A stretch of DNA of 64,000 bases, from the NCBI GenBank assembly GCA_900766135.1, contig CAAFUF010000043.1, positions 62,001-126,000 of the forward strand, written 5' to 3'. The notes under the pieces were generated by a model that ran no database searches, was not told where the DNA came from, and saw nothing but the letters and a program-made list of their open reading frames with translations. Of the stretch, positions 53,801-61,824 are shown in pieces; position 1 is the first letter of the stretch, and each line of letters starts with the position of its first letter. The translations under genes were made by a program, and so were the position numbers. The stretch comes from Paenibacillaceae bacterium. GTDB taxonomy: Bacteria; Bacillota; Bacilli; Paenibacillales; Paenibacillaceae.

Positions 53801-54097
53801 GGTGAAGGCGCTTTGGAAGGGCTCGTAGATCCCGGTTTTCCCCGCGGTTTTGATAAACGTCCGGAAGCCTTTCATCGCTACTGATTGGTATGTGATGCTG
53901 GCCGGGGAAAATTCCATGATCGGGCTGTTTTTGTCCCGGATCCCGAAGCTGCATACCGCCTGTCCCCGGTTCACGTAAAACGTCCACATCGGAATCCCCT
54001 TCAAGCCGGCGAGGCCGGGAAGGAAGCTCGAGAACGGCTTCGCCCGGTCAAATTGTTCGATGATGAACGCATTTTCCTCAAAAGCATACTTAGGCAT
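50870..54097 (-). CDS. large inverting oligoglucan phosphorylase (GH94/GH161 type)
   Basis: A 1075-aa cytoplasmic protein of cellobiose-phosphorylase character (COG3459-like), with no signal peptide. It should cleave a beta-glucan oligomer with phosphate, releasing glucose-1-phosphate. An N-terminal beta-sandwich region (PMWTFYVNRGQAVCSFGIRD) leads to an (alpha/alpha)6 barrel. KPGWNDAMNGLPGLFGS near 655 holds the presumed catalytic Asp in the WND motif. At about 1075 aa it is longer than cellobiose phosphorylase (about 810) and near the length of 1,2-beta-oligoglucan (GH94) or beta-1,3-oligoglucan phosphorylases (GH149/GH161). The next gene upstream is a GH30 hydrolase 33 bases away, so a shared beta-glucan pathway is likely. 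The exact linkage cannot be told. Confidence 0.82.
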   Translation of the reverse strand: MPKYAFEENAFIIEQFDRAKPFSSFLPGLAGLKGIPMWTFYVNRGQAVCSFGIRDKNSPIMEFSPASITYQSVAMKGFRTFIKTAGKTGIYEPFQSAFTDPSAVRRMHILANELTIEETNEAQGLRVKVSYFQVPNDDYAALVRQVEVTNISGAPLQLEMLDGMPEILPYGVENAGYKEIGNLLRSWMEVDNLEKGIPFYRVRSSTHDEAEVSEVQSGHFYLSFGEDGKRLKTIADFAVIFGDNTSLAYPDRFAEQPLSTLTAEPQYCTNKVPCGFSALAAELAPGESRRLFTLIGHIDSVERLNRKAAEIASPAYVARKHAEAGQLTEELTADIATKTALPLFDAYCRQSYLDNFLRGGYPFIFENGREGFVVHLYSRKHGDLERDYNFFSITPEFYSQGNGNFRDANQNRRSDVYFNPRVGTFNIRTFFSLIQADGYNPLGVEGTTFRVPAGQAAELSAFLEKAAADHREELAALCLGSFTPGKLISLVIHRGVRLLVEENELLAGVLALAEQQIEASFGEGYWSDHWTYNMDLIDSYLDIFPDRKEQLLFGEREYTYFDSPARVLPRSEKYVISGGQVRQYGALVHDEEKMAKFGLTLKSTNWLKTGHGSGELYKTTLFVKLLSLGLVKFATLDPFGMGVEMEANKPGWNDAMNGLPGLFGSGMSETFELKRLLRFVLESCVEAAGDGREVSVPEEIAALLSEVGTLLEARLAGNLEPFAYWDRVAAAREKYREAIRFGISGTETALEIGAIGKLAARMLEQIERGIQEAIKLGDGVTPTYFAFEAVEFEPVTDAQGTPVISGYGLPKAVVKKFAVRPLPHFLEGPARWLKTIEDRGEAKRTYEQIRRSDLFDARLQMYKTSVSLDAETHEIGRIRAFTPGWLERESVFLHMSYKYLLALLKSGLTEEFFAELRTSLIPFLDPAVYGRSTLENSSFIATSVNPDPDTHGRGYVARLSGSTAEFLSMWMTMMAGKRVFRLHEGKLRLELHPLLPGWLFDEQGEVSFRFLGTTEVVYRNPQKKATFGPDAAEIARLVVHKQDGTEHVIDGSAIDGPLAEEIRGGAVRRIEAELA

Positions 54098-54130
54098 AAG
54101 GCCTATCCCTCCGTTAAATAAAAGTTATGT

Positions 54131-55474
54131 TTAGGCTTGGATGATATACGTCGCGATCGAGTGGGCCGGCAGCGTCTCGCCGGCAGCCTCCCCGCCGAGT
54201 TCCAAGACGAACGGCTGCGCTTCGTCGCTTTCGTTCTGGACAACCACCGCCACGCTGCCGTCCGGATTGCGGAACGCCGTTGCCAGCAGCGAAGGGAGCT
54301 CGGTCTCCAAGCCGAGGCGAACCGCGCCCGGTTTGATGTATTTGCTGAAATGCCCGATGTAGTAATAAGAGCTGTTGTAATGAATCGTATCGGTCTTCGT
54401 ATCCGCGATGATCGGTGCGTCGCACAGGTTGCCCACATGGTTCGGGCCGCCCGTTTCGTCCAGCACCAGGTTCCAATCCAGGAAGCCTTCGTTCCAATTG
54501 TTCAGGTCGCCGATGATATTGCGGCCGTAACGCTCGCCGGTGAACCATTCGCCAAGCTTCACGCCGCCTTCCTGGCAGCCTTCCGTAAACAGGAGATGCT
54601 TGTCGGGGAACAGCTCATGGACTTTGCCGACGTTCTCGAACGCTTCGCTGACGTACCAGTGAAAGCCGGTGCCCCACACGTATTTGGCCGCTTCGGGATC
54701 GCTCAGCACGGCGGAAGCCCGTTCGATCATAATGTCCCGATTGTGGTCCCAGATCAGAAGCTCCACGTCCGCCAGCCCTTCCCGGTGCATCGCCGGCCCC
54801 AGGTGATCGCGAACGAAATCGCGTTCCTCCTCGCCGCTGTAGATGCAGGAATCCCAGGTTTGCACCGCCGCCGGCTCGTTTTGCACCGTGATGCCCCAGA
54901 TCGGAATTCCCGCTTCGCGATAGGCTTTAATGAACTTCGTATAATATAGCGCCCAGGCTTCGCGGTATTCCGGCTTCAACTGGCCGCCATGGTTCATGTC
55001 CCCGTTGGTTTTCATCCAAGCCGGCGGACTCCAAGGGGAAGCCAGCATGGTGATGTCCTTCCCGGCCGTTCTAGCCGCATTGTGGACGAGCGGAATAACC
55101 CATTTGTGGTCGCGGGAAATATCGAACGTTTTCAGTTCGACGTCGCCGTCCTCGATATACGTATAGTTCTCGAGCGCGAAATCGCAGCTGTGGATATGCA
55201 CGCGCCCCAACGAATAGCCAAGCCCCTCTTGCGGATCGAAATACCGGCGGATGACATCGTCCCGTTTCTGCGGGCTGATTCGGGATAACGTGTAAGCGGC
55301 TGCTTCGGTAAAAGCACCGCCGAACCCCATCACCGTTTGGTAGGTTTGTTCCGGCAGGACTCTCAACTTACGCCCCGTGCCGGCGCCAGCGCCGGATTGG
55401 ACAGTCAGTTCTCCCTGCGTCCGCAGACGGTCAGCCGAATCGCGTGAAGTGAGCACCTTTAACCATTTTGCCAT
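54131..55474 (-). CDS. GH30 glycoside hydrolase
   Basis: A 447-aa retaining hydrolase with a TIM barrel and side beta-domain. The acid/base Glu is in WGITVQNEPAAVQTW and the nucleophile Glu in LLFTEGCQEGG. SPWSPPAWMKTNG and GFGGAFTEAAAYTL are further GH30 marks. GH30 enzymes cut beta-1,6-glucan, glucosylceramide or xylan; the glucan link fits its partner phosphorylase. No signal peptide is seen, so it should act inside on imported oligomers. The ATG at 55474 follows AAGGAGAGGATTTACG. Upstream lie a perfect cre and a LacI-type operator. Confidence 0.9.
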   Translation of the reverse strand: MAKWLKVLTSRDSADRLRTQGELTVQSGAGAGTGRKLRVLPEQTYQTVMGFGGAFTEAAAYTLSRISPQKRDDVIRRYFDPQEGLGYSLGRVHIHSCDFALENYTYIEDGDVELKTFDISRDHKWVIPLVHNAARTAGKDITMLASPWSPPAWMKTNGDMNHGGQLKPEYREAWALYYTKFIKAYREAGIPIWGITVQNEPAAVQTWDSCIYSGEEERDFVRDHLGPAMHREGLADVELLIWDHNRDIMIERASAVLSDPEAAKYVWGTGFHWYVSEAFENVGKVHELFPDKHLLFTEGCQEGGVKLGEWFTGERYGRNIIGDLNNWNEGFLDWNLVLDETGGPNHVGNLCDAPIIADTKTDTIHYNSSYYYIGHFSKYIKPGAVRLGLETELPSLLATAFRNPDGSVAVVVQNESDEAQPFVLELGGEAAGETLPAHSIATYIIQA

Positions 55475-55511
55475 CGTAAATCCTCTCCTTGGTTTCCTGA
55501 ATTGGTGTTTC

Positions 55512-55525
55512 TGAAATCGATTACA
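55512..55525. promoter_or_regulatory. cre (CcpA) site
   Basis: TGAAATCGATTACA matches the catabolite-response consensus TGWAANCGNTNWCA at every position. It lies 38 bases upstream of the GH30 ATG, so glucose repression is predicted. Confidence 0.8.
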
Positions 55526-55587
55526 ATTCATGCAGGAGCAGCGCCGGCGGAATGCGCCGAACCTCCAACTTCCGAAGAATGGCGGGC

Positions 55588-55605
55588 ATCGAAACCGGTT
55601 TCGAT
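55588..55605. promoter_or_regulatory. LacI-family operator, 18-bp perfect palindrome
   Basis: ATCGAAACCGGTTTCGAT is a perfect inverted repeat with the central CG expected for LacI-family regulators. It lies between the LacI gene and the GH30 gene and is likely the site of the adjoining repressor. Confidence 0.75.
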
Positions 55606-55634
55606 CTCTTGCAAAAAAATAGAGGCCGAGCTGT

Positions 55635-56639
55635 CTAAAGCGATCGGCAAGAATCGCGAATGATCAGCTCCACCGGGATAACGCCCTTTTGCACGTCTTC
55701 CCCGCCTTCTATCGAATAGATTAACATGTCGGCCGCCCTGCTGCCAAGTACATATGTGTTTTGTCGTACCGTCGTTAAGGCAGGCGTTAAAAATTTCGCC
55801 ATCTCGATGTCGTCGAAGCCAACCAGCGAGATGTCTTCGGGAACGCGCAGCCCATGCCGTTTCATAGCCATCATGGCCCCGACCGCGAGATTATCGCTGG
55901 CTGCAAACACTGCCGTAGGCAGTTCGTCCGCCTTCAACAGCTCTTCCATCGCTTTGCTGCCGCTCTCTACGGTATAGTCATAGCTTCCCTGCACGATATG
56001 CTGCGGATTGATCGTCAAACCAAGCTCATGCATCGCTTGCTGGTATCCGCTCAACCGCTGTTCGCCGGCGAACGTTGGGCCGCCCCCGATATGCGCGATT
56101 TTCCGGTGGCCGATGGAATGCAAATAGGTCACGGCTTGCCGGACTCCCTCCGCATTATCCGAGTACACGGTACTCTTTAAGGCAGACTCCTGATCCAGCA
56201 GGACGCAGGGGATGCCCGACTCCAGCAACTCCTGGAAATAAGGATCGGAAGCATCCGGCAACACCACCACAACGCCGTCGATTCCGCGGATTTTGCAGTG
56301 CTCCAGATAGCTGCTTTTCTTGCCGCCGATATCCTTGGAAATAAACATCAGGTCATAACCTTTGGAGGTCGCGACTCGCTTGAAACCTTCGATAACGCCG
56401 CCGAAATACGGATGGAGGATGCCCGCGCCGGAAGATTCGATAAACAACACGCCGATCGTCCAAGAACGTTTGGTTGTGAGCGAACGGGCATGGGCGTTGG
56501 GTACATAGCCGAGTTCATCGGCTGCGTCCAGGATTTTCCGGCGCGTTTTCTCACTGACGTCGGAGTACCCGTTAAATACCTTGGATACCGTTGTCGGCGA
56601 AAAGCCGGTGATTTGCGCAATATCATATATCGTAATCAA
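55635..56639 (-). CDS. LacI family transcriptional regulator
   Basis: A 334-aa repressor. The N-terminal helix-turn-helix and hinge read TIYDIAQITGFSPTTVSKVFNG and YVPNAHARSLTTKRS; the rest is a periplasmic-binding-protein-like sugar domain (HRKIAHIGGGPTFAGEQRLSG, FAASDNLAVGAM, LVGFDDIEMAKFLTP). The start is TTG at 56639, after GAGGAGATGAGAGA. It is upstream of the GH30-phosphorylase genes on the same strand and probably represses them through the palindrome at 55588, with a beta-glucan oligomer as inducer. Confidence 0.9.
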   Translation of the reverse strand: MITIYDIAQITGFSPTTVSKVFNGYSDVSEKTRRKILDAADELGYVPNAHARSLTTKRSWTIGVLFIESSGAGILHPYFGGVIEGFKRVATSKGYDLMFISKDIGGKKSSYLEHCKIRGIDGVVVVLPDASDPYFQELLESGIPCVLLDQESALKSTVYSDNAEGVRQAVTYLHSIGHRKIAHIGGGPTFAGEQRLSGYQQAMHELGLTINPQHIVQGSYDYTVESGSKAMEELLKADELPTAVFAASDNLAVGAMMAMKRHGLRVPEDISLVGFDDIEMAKFLTPALTTVRQNTYVLGSRAADMLIYSIEGGEDVQKGVIPVELIIRDSCRSL

Positions 56640-56801
56640 TCTCTCATCTCCTCTGCCCGGGTCCAAGCAAGCCCGTACCGGGATTCACAGGCCATTGTAG
56701 CCGCAGGTTTGCCGGAAGTCAACATCGGTTCCGGATTTCAATGATTTTTTTGGGGCAAACTTTTGGAGTCGCGAAAATTTCAGGAAAGGAGCCAGTTAGT
56801 C

Positions 56802-57101
56802 ATGGACGAGCATCAAGATAGAACCTCTGCCGATTTCGAATATGAGCGGTACGAGCTGCTCAAGGAGTATCGACCGGAGAACGATATTCCCGACGATGAC
56901 CTGCTGCCTCACGATACGCGGATCGCCCAAGGCATCAGCGAACAGGACGCCGCGTACGTCGGCCAAGACGATCCGCTTCCCGACGTGCCGGACGCGGACG
57001 CGATCCAGAAGGACAGCCCGGTCGATCCCGTCTCTCCCGATCCGGATGCCATGCATGGTACCGATTTGCTTAACGGTTTTGACGGCGACGAAACCCATTA
57101 A
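56802..57101 (+). CDS. small acidic hypothetical protein
   Basis: A 99-aa very acidic protein rich in Asp and Pro, with no predicted fold, signal or membrane segment (PENDIPDDDLLPHDTRIAQG, VSPDPDAMHGTDLLNG). The ATG at 56802 follows GGAAAGGAGCCAGTTAGTC. It is divergent from the LacI gene and convergent with the chemoreceptor gene. The clear ribosome site and following terminator support a real gene. Its function is unknown. Confidence 0.65.
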   Translation: MDEHQDRTSADFEYERYELLKEYRPENDIPDDDLLPHDTRIAQGISEQDAAYVGQDDPLPDVPDADAIQKDSPVDPVSPDPDAMHGTDLLNGFDGDETH

Positions 57102-57111
57102 ACCCGTACGA

Positions 57112-57151
57112 AAATAAGCCTTCCGCACCCGATGGCGCGAAAGGCTTATTT
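57112..57151. terminator. bidirectional terminator
   Basis: AAATAAGCCTT pairs with AAGGCTTATTT (11 bp) between convergent genes. Confidence 0.7.
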
Positions 57152-57162
57152 GATGAAGATGA

Positions 57163-59142
57163 TTAATCCTTATACACTTTAAACTTACCGACCAGGGCTT
57201 GCAGCTGCTCGGCCATCCGGCTCAGATCCGCCGAGGATGAGGCGATCTCCTCCACGGAAGCGAGCTGCTCCTCCGCCGCCGCAGAGATGGTTTGGGTATT
57301 GCCGGCCGTCTCCTCGGAGAGCTGGCGAATGCGTTCGATCGATTCGCGGGCCGCACCGGTTTCTCCCGTTACCTCCTGCATCGTCCCCGCAGCCGCTTCG
57401 ATCGCTTCCGCCGCTTCCACCACCGAACGGCTGATCGCAACGAACGATTGACCGGATAAATCGACGGCTTCCCTGCCTTCCGAGACTTTGACCTGGACGT
57501 CTTCCATCGCGGCCGCCGCCCGGTTCATTTCGTCGTGGATGTCCCCGATCAAATCCCGGATTTGGGCCGCGGAATGGCTTGAGCCTTCGGCCAGCTTCCG
57601 GATTTCGCCGGCAACCACCGCGAATCCGCGCCCTTCCTCGCCAGCCCGGGATGCCTCAATCGAAGCGTTCAGCGACAGCATGTTCGTTTTCTGTGCGATA
57701 CCCGCCATCAAAGCAGCGATGCCGCCAATTTGCTCCGCACGTTGATGCAGCGATCCGATGACGGAAGCCAGTTCCGCGACCGTCCCTTCCACGCCGCGGA
57801 TTTTCTGTTCGGCGCCAGCCACCAGCTGAGTGCCTTGTTGGGCGGAATCCGCCGTCCCCGACATCGTCCGGGTAATGAGCTGCATGTTGCCGGATACATG
57901 TTCCACCTGCCGGGCCATCGTATCGACGCTGGCCGCGCCGCTTTCCACGCTGTGCAGTTGCTGTTCGCTGCCTACGGCAACGTCCTGAATCGCGACCGTA
58001 ACGTGTTCGATCGCTTTCGTTGTTTGCTCCGATCCGGCGGATAGCTGTTCGGCCGAAGCCGATACGTTTTCGGTCATATCCCGAACCCCTTCGATCATCT
58101 CCCGCAAGTTATCGACCATCACCTGGAAATTACCGGCAAGTTCGCCGATTTCATCGCGTTTGAAGCCGTCCAGCTTCTCCGTCAAATCACCTTGGCCGAG
58201 AATGGCGGTTGCGCGTTTCAATTTGCCGATCGGAACGAGAATGGAACGGATATTAATGATCACCAGGATCGCTCCCCCGGCCAGCGATAGCAAGACGACG
58301 AGGATGGCCGTATTGCGGATTTCCGACGTTTCGCGCAACACCTCGTTTTGACTCATCGTCCCGCCGATCCGCCAGCCGGTCAGTTCATTCTTTTGAAACG
58401 CCATCTTATAATTCTTTCCGCTCATGACATAATCGAACGTTCCGTCGTCCTTTGCGAACATTGAAGCCACGTAGCTGTCCTTAGGCTCTTCGCCGATGCC
58501 GCCTGCCGGATTCACGACCGTCTTCTTGGCATTGTCGAGAATCAGGATGTTCCCTTCTTCTCCTACTTTGATATCCGTCATTTTGGAGATGCCCGATAAA
58601 TCCAGGTCAAGGGCGACGACCCCTTTTCCGTCTTTCAACATTTTGGAGATGGAAACGACCGGACTTCCGTCTACGGACAAGTATACCGGCGAAACGACAG
58701 CGTTGGGTGTCTTCTGAGCGAGTATGTACCAATCGCGGGTTCGCGGATCGAAATCGGCGGGCAATTCCTGTTCCACGCCTAACAGGGTTCCTCCTTTGCT
58801 TGTGCCCACGTAGAGATTCAAGACATCTTTATGTAAGGCCAAATATTCCTTGAGCCGTTCTTTCACTGCCGCTCCGCCCGATACCAGCTCCGAGTCGACG
58901 GCTTCCGTCTTCAACTGTTCGGCAAAATAGTCCAGATTCGAGACCCTATTCCCAATATTGTTGGTGACTACCGAATCGGCGTTTTTCACGCTTTCTTGGG
59001 CGCTATAGGTCAGTTCGTGTTCAATCTTTTGACTCGCCGTCAAATAAGTCGTACCGGCGATAATCAGGCTGGGAACCAACAGGATAACGACAAACGTAAC
59101 AATCAGCTTTTGACGAATGGATAACGTTTTTCTTTGGCCCAT
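57163..59142 (-). CDS. methyl-accepting chemotaxis protein 2
   Basis: A 659-aa chemoreceptor. TM1 is at about 12-34 (LIVTFVVILLVPSLIIAGTTY), followed by a large extracellular dCache domain (WYILAQKTPNAVVSPVYLSV, VVALDLDLSGISKMTDIKVG), TM2 at about 283-303 (AILVVLLSLAGGAILVIINI), HAMP, and a signalling bundle with NASIEASRAGEEGRGFAVVA. Amine or amino-acid-type ligands are common for dCache. The ATG at 59142 follows CTAGGAGGATGTTT. It differs from the receptor at 38029 in its sensor and length. Confidence 0.93.
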   Translation of the reverse strand: MGQRKTLSIRQKLIVTFVVILLVPSLIIAGTTYLTASQKIEHELTYSAQESVKNADSVVTNNIGNRVSNLDYFAEQLKTEAVDSELVSGGAAVKERLKEYLALHKDVLNLYVGTSKGGTLLGVEQELPADFDPRTRDWYILAQKTPNAVVSPVYLSVDGSPVVSISKMLKDGKGVVALDLDLSGISKMTDIKVGEEGNILILDNAKKTVVNPAGGIGEEPKDSYVASMFAKDDGTFDYVMSGKNYKMAFQKNELTGWRIGGTMSQNEVLRETSEIRNTAILVVLLSLAGGAILVIINIRSILVPIGKLKRATAILGQGDLTEKLDGFKRDEIGELAGNFQVMVDNLREMIEGVRDMTENVSASAEQLSAGSEQTTKAIEHVTVAIQDVAVGSEQQLHSVESGAASVDTMARQVEHVSGNMQLITRTMSGTADSAQQGTQLVAGAEQKIRGVEGTVAELASVIGSLHQRAEQIGGIAALMAGIAQKTNMLSLNASIEASRAGEEGRGFAVVAGEIRKLAEGSSHSAAQIRDLIGDIHDEMNRAAAAMEDVQVKVSEGREAVDLSGQSFVAISRSVVEAAEAIEAAAGTMQEVTGETGAARESIERIRQLSEETAGNTQTISAAAEEQLASVEEIASSSADLSRMAEQLQALVGKFKVYKD

Positions 59143-59239
59143 AAACATCCTCCTAGAACCTGCAAATATCAATTCCACGCCTAACATAATCTCTACGGGA
59201 TTTGTCGATCAATGTCGAATAAAGGTGTTATTCAAAAAA

Positions 59240-60349
59240 TCATGAATGTTTTATGTCAAATTCCGCTTCGAGATTCAAGCCATCCGAACGATACACGCGG
59301 TTTCTCCCCGCTTCCTTCGCCTGATAAAGCGCCTGGTCCGCCTTGACGACCAGCTCCTCCTCATGGACGTTCGGGTACGTCGCGCTCCCCGCTGAAATCG
59401 TTAGCCTGATCTCGCCTCCGCCGGGCAAAATAAAGGTATGGTTTTCCACATTATTGCGTAACCGCTCGGCAATGATCTGGATTTGTTCAGCATTGCAATG
59501 ATCGACGAGGACCACGAATTCCTCGCCGCCCTTACGGGCAATATGGTCTCCCGGCCGAAACGTCTCCCTCATCACGTCGGCGATCTGCAGCAGCACCGCA
59601 TCGCCCGCCGGGTGGCCATGACTATCGTTTACCTGCTTGAAATGGTCGATATCGACGAGCAGCAACGTGAACGGAATTTTGTCCTGCTTCGCAGCGGCGA
59701 TCTTTTGCTGCATTTTCGCTTCGAACGCCCGGGAATTGTACAAGCTCGTCAAAAAATCACGGTTCGCCGCTTCCCGCATGATACGGATGGAATCGTCCTT
59801 ATTCCGCAAATAGCGCAGCATCGCAAACGTAAACAGGCCGGCTGCAATGAGCAAGGGAATAAAAAGGGCGATTTCCTTGAAGGGACGGCCATTGCTCAGA
59901 ATCACCATAAAAACCGCCGTGCCGGACGCGCTCAACGCCAAAGCGAGAACTAGACGCCAGACCGTGGTTTTCCGCCCGCGCAGCAACAATAACCCGATCA
60001 GCAGCGTCACGGGCGAATTGATCGCGGCGATCACGGAATGCATGCCGAAACCGTGCAGGAACAGCAGGCGATACACCGCGATCAGTAGGGTAGCGATGAC
60101 GCCCGAAACGCCTCCCCCCATGAGCGTCGAAATCAGGATGGGCAGCTGTCCGAAATCGACCACCGCATGCCCGGAGATCGGAAAATTGTAATACATCAGC
60201 ATCACGCCCAGCAAACCTAGCGCGAAGCCAAGCAGCATGCGGGTGGTTCGCGTTTTTTTCGGGCGATCCTGTATTTTGCTCTTGATCATATATCCAAAAA
60301 AAATCACCGTCGTCAGCAACGTGAAATTATTGAATAGGCTTTGCAGCAT
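59240..60349 (-). CDS. diguanylate cyclase with 5TM sensor
   Basis: A 369-aa membrane enzyme making cyclic di-GMP. The N-terminal part has about six TM segments. It includes PILISTLMGGGVSGVIATLL, resembling the 5TM sensor of LytS-type proteins. The GGDEF domain follows: TSLYNSRAFEAKM, LLVDIDHFKQVNDSHGHPAGD, and RKGGEEFVVL, an active GGEEF form. The ATG at 60349 follows AGAGAGGGACATTCG; a longer frame to 60502 lacks a site. It should affect motility, sessile growth or sporulation. Confidence 0.9.
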   Translation of the reverse strand: MLQSLFNNFTLLTTVIFFGYMIKSKIQDRPKKTRTTRMLLGFALGLLGVMLMYYNFPISGHAVVDFGQLPILISTLMGGGVSGVIATLLIAVYRLLFLHGFGMHSVIAAINSPVTLLIGLLLLRGRKTTVWRLVLALALSASGTAVFMVILSNGRPFKEIALFIPLLIAAGLFTFAMLRYLRNKDDSIRIMREAANRDFLTSLYNSRAFEAKMQQKIAAAKQDKIPFTLLLVDIDHFKQVNDSHGHPAGDAVLLQIADVMRETFRPGDHIARKGGEEFVVLVDHCNAEQIQIIAERLRNNVENHTFILPGGGEIRLTISAGSATYPNVHEEELVVKADQALYQAKEAGRNRVYRSDGLNLEAEFDIKHS

Positions 60350-60539
60350 CGAATGTCCCTCTCTGATGGTCGGTACAGTAGTAAACTGTTGATAGCATAT
60401 CATAATAGAGCGGCAAAAATAAGATATATTTGCTAATTTTCGATTATATTCGACATTTTGTGACATATGTTGTCGAATCAATTTCTCTGTCTTCTCCAAC
60501 ATGTTATAATGGCGTCAGATTCATGAAAGGGTGACGGCG

Positions 60540-61298
60540 ATGAGTAGCACGGCTGCGGTCCAAGGACAGGAGCCTGTACAGGTCTGCCTCTTGGCGGGAA
60601 AAATCATGCTGCAGAGCGGCGCGGAAACCTACCGCGTGGAGGATACGATGACCCGAATGGCCGATGCGCTGGGGCTCTCCGGCTCGCATAGTTATGTGAC
60701 GCCAACGGGAATCGTCTTTCAGTCCGGCGAGGCGGAATCGGCCAAGCTGATCCGCATCATAGAACGGACGACCGATCTGCAGAAGGTGGCGGCGGTGAAC
60801 GATATCTCCCGGAAGCTGGGCAGCGGAGAGTTGACGGCAGAGGAGGCCTACGCCCTGCTGCTTGGAATCGAGGCGGTAAAGCATGCTTATCCGATGCCGC
60901 TGCAAATGGCGGCGGCCGCCTTATCGAGCGGCTGTTTCACCCTCATGTTCCGCGGCACATTAACCGATTTTCTGCCGGGCCTATTGTGCGGAGGTTTAGG
61001 GTTTGCCGCCTACCTGCTCTTCCATCGGCTGGTAAAGGTGAAATTTTTCGCCGAATTTACGGCTGCGCTGCTGATCGGTCTTCTCGCGCTCGGCTTCGTG
61101 CAATTGTCCATTGGCCGGGAGCTGGATAAGATCATTATCGGCTCCGTGATGCCCCTCGTCCCGGGCCTGCTGATCACGAATGCGGTCAGGGATCTGATGG
61201 CCGGGCATCTTGTATCCGGGCTGTCGCGCGGAGCGGAGGCCTTTCTCACCGCCTTTGCCATCGGAGCCGGAATCGCCGTGGTGTTTACATTGATTTAA
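60540..61298 (+). CDS. ThrE/YjjP-type threonine/serine exporter, large part
   Basis: A 252-aa protein of the ThrE family. The N-terminal 110 residues form a soluble domain (CLLAGKIMLQSGAETYRVEDTM, SYVTPTGIVFQS) like YjjP; the C-terminal part has about five TM segments with the conserved GSVMPLVPGLLITNAVRDLM. The following gene encodes the smaller partner. Together they would export threonine, serine or succinate-like metabolites. The ATG at 60540 follows GAAAGGGTGACGGCG. A TATAAT lies just before. Confidence 0.9.
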   Translation: MSSTAAVQGQEPVQVCLLAGKIMLQSGAETYRVEDTMTRMADALGLSGSHSYVTPTGIVFQSGEAESAKLIRIIERTTDLQKVAAVNDISRKLGSGELTAEEAYALLLGIEAVKHAYPMPLQMAAAALSSGCFTLMFRGTLTDFLPGLLCGGLGFAAYLLFHRLVKVKFFAEFTAALLIGLLALGFVQLSIGRELDKIIIGSVMPLVPGLLITNAVRDLMAGHLVSGLSRGAEAFLTAFAIGAGIAVVFTLI

Positions 61299-61326
61299 CT
61301 GAACCGGAAGGAGACGAACCCGTCCG

Positions 61327-61782
61327 ATGTTGATCTTGGTTCATTTGTTGGCGAGCTTCATTGCTTCAGGGGCGTTTGGCATCCTTTTTAACGCCCCCAA
61401 ACGAACGCTGCTCCTATGCGGCTTGTCCGGCATGGTTGGCTGGATGGTCTATATCCTGCTGGAGCCGCGGATGGAGAGCGTATTTTCGACCGTTGCCGCG
61501 ACTTTTCTGGTTGGCGTTCTTAGCCAGCTGTTTGCCAGAATCTACAAGAAGCCCGTCATTATCTTTAGCGTGGCCGGCATCATCCCGCTCGTCCCCGGCG
61601 GCTTAGCGTATGACGCCATGCGCCGTTTCGTGGAGAACGAATACGACCTGGCCGTCGAGCTCGCCGCCAGAGCTTTCCTCCTCTCCGGTTCGATCGCGAT
61701 CGGGCTCGTCTTGTCCGAGGTGTTGGGACAGCTCCTGATCCGTCGGGTGCCGCGGCGCCTTCGCGGGCGGATCGCCAAATAA
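61327..61782 (+). CDS. ThrE/YjjB-type exporter, small part
   Basis: A 151-aa membrane protein, four to five TM segments, of the YjjB (ThrE_2) type. SFIASGAFGILFNAPKRTL and GIIPLVPGGLAYDAMRRFVE are the conserved motifs and echo those of the larger partner. The start follows GAAGGAGACGAACCCGTCCG. It is separated from the partner by 28 bases. The two split halves correspond to single fused proteins elsewhere. Confidence 0.9.
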   Translation: MLILVHLLASFIASGAFGILFNAPKRTLLLCGLSGMVGWMVYILLEPRMESVFSTVAATFLVGVLSQLFARIYKKPVIIFSVAGIIPLVPGGLAYDAMRRFVENEYDLAVELAARAFLLSGSIAIGLVLSEVLGQLLIRRVPRRLRGRIAK

Positions 61783-61783
61783 G

Positions 61784-61824
61784 AAAAATCGGCGCTTCAC
61801 CGCTTATAGCGGCAGCGCCGATTT
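61784..61824. terminator. convergent intrinsic terminator
   Basis: AAATCGGCGCT pairs with AGCGCCGATTT (11 bp). On the minus strand five Ts follow, so it mainly serves the GNAT gene. Confidence 0.75.
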
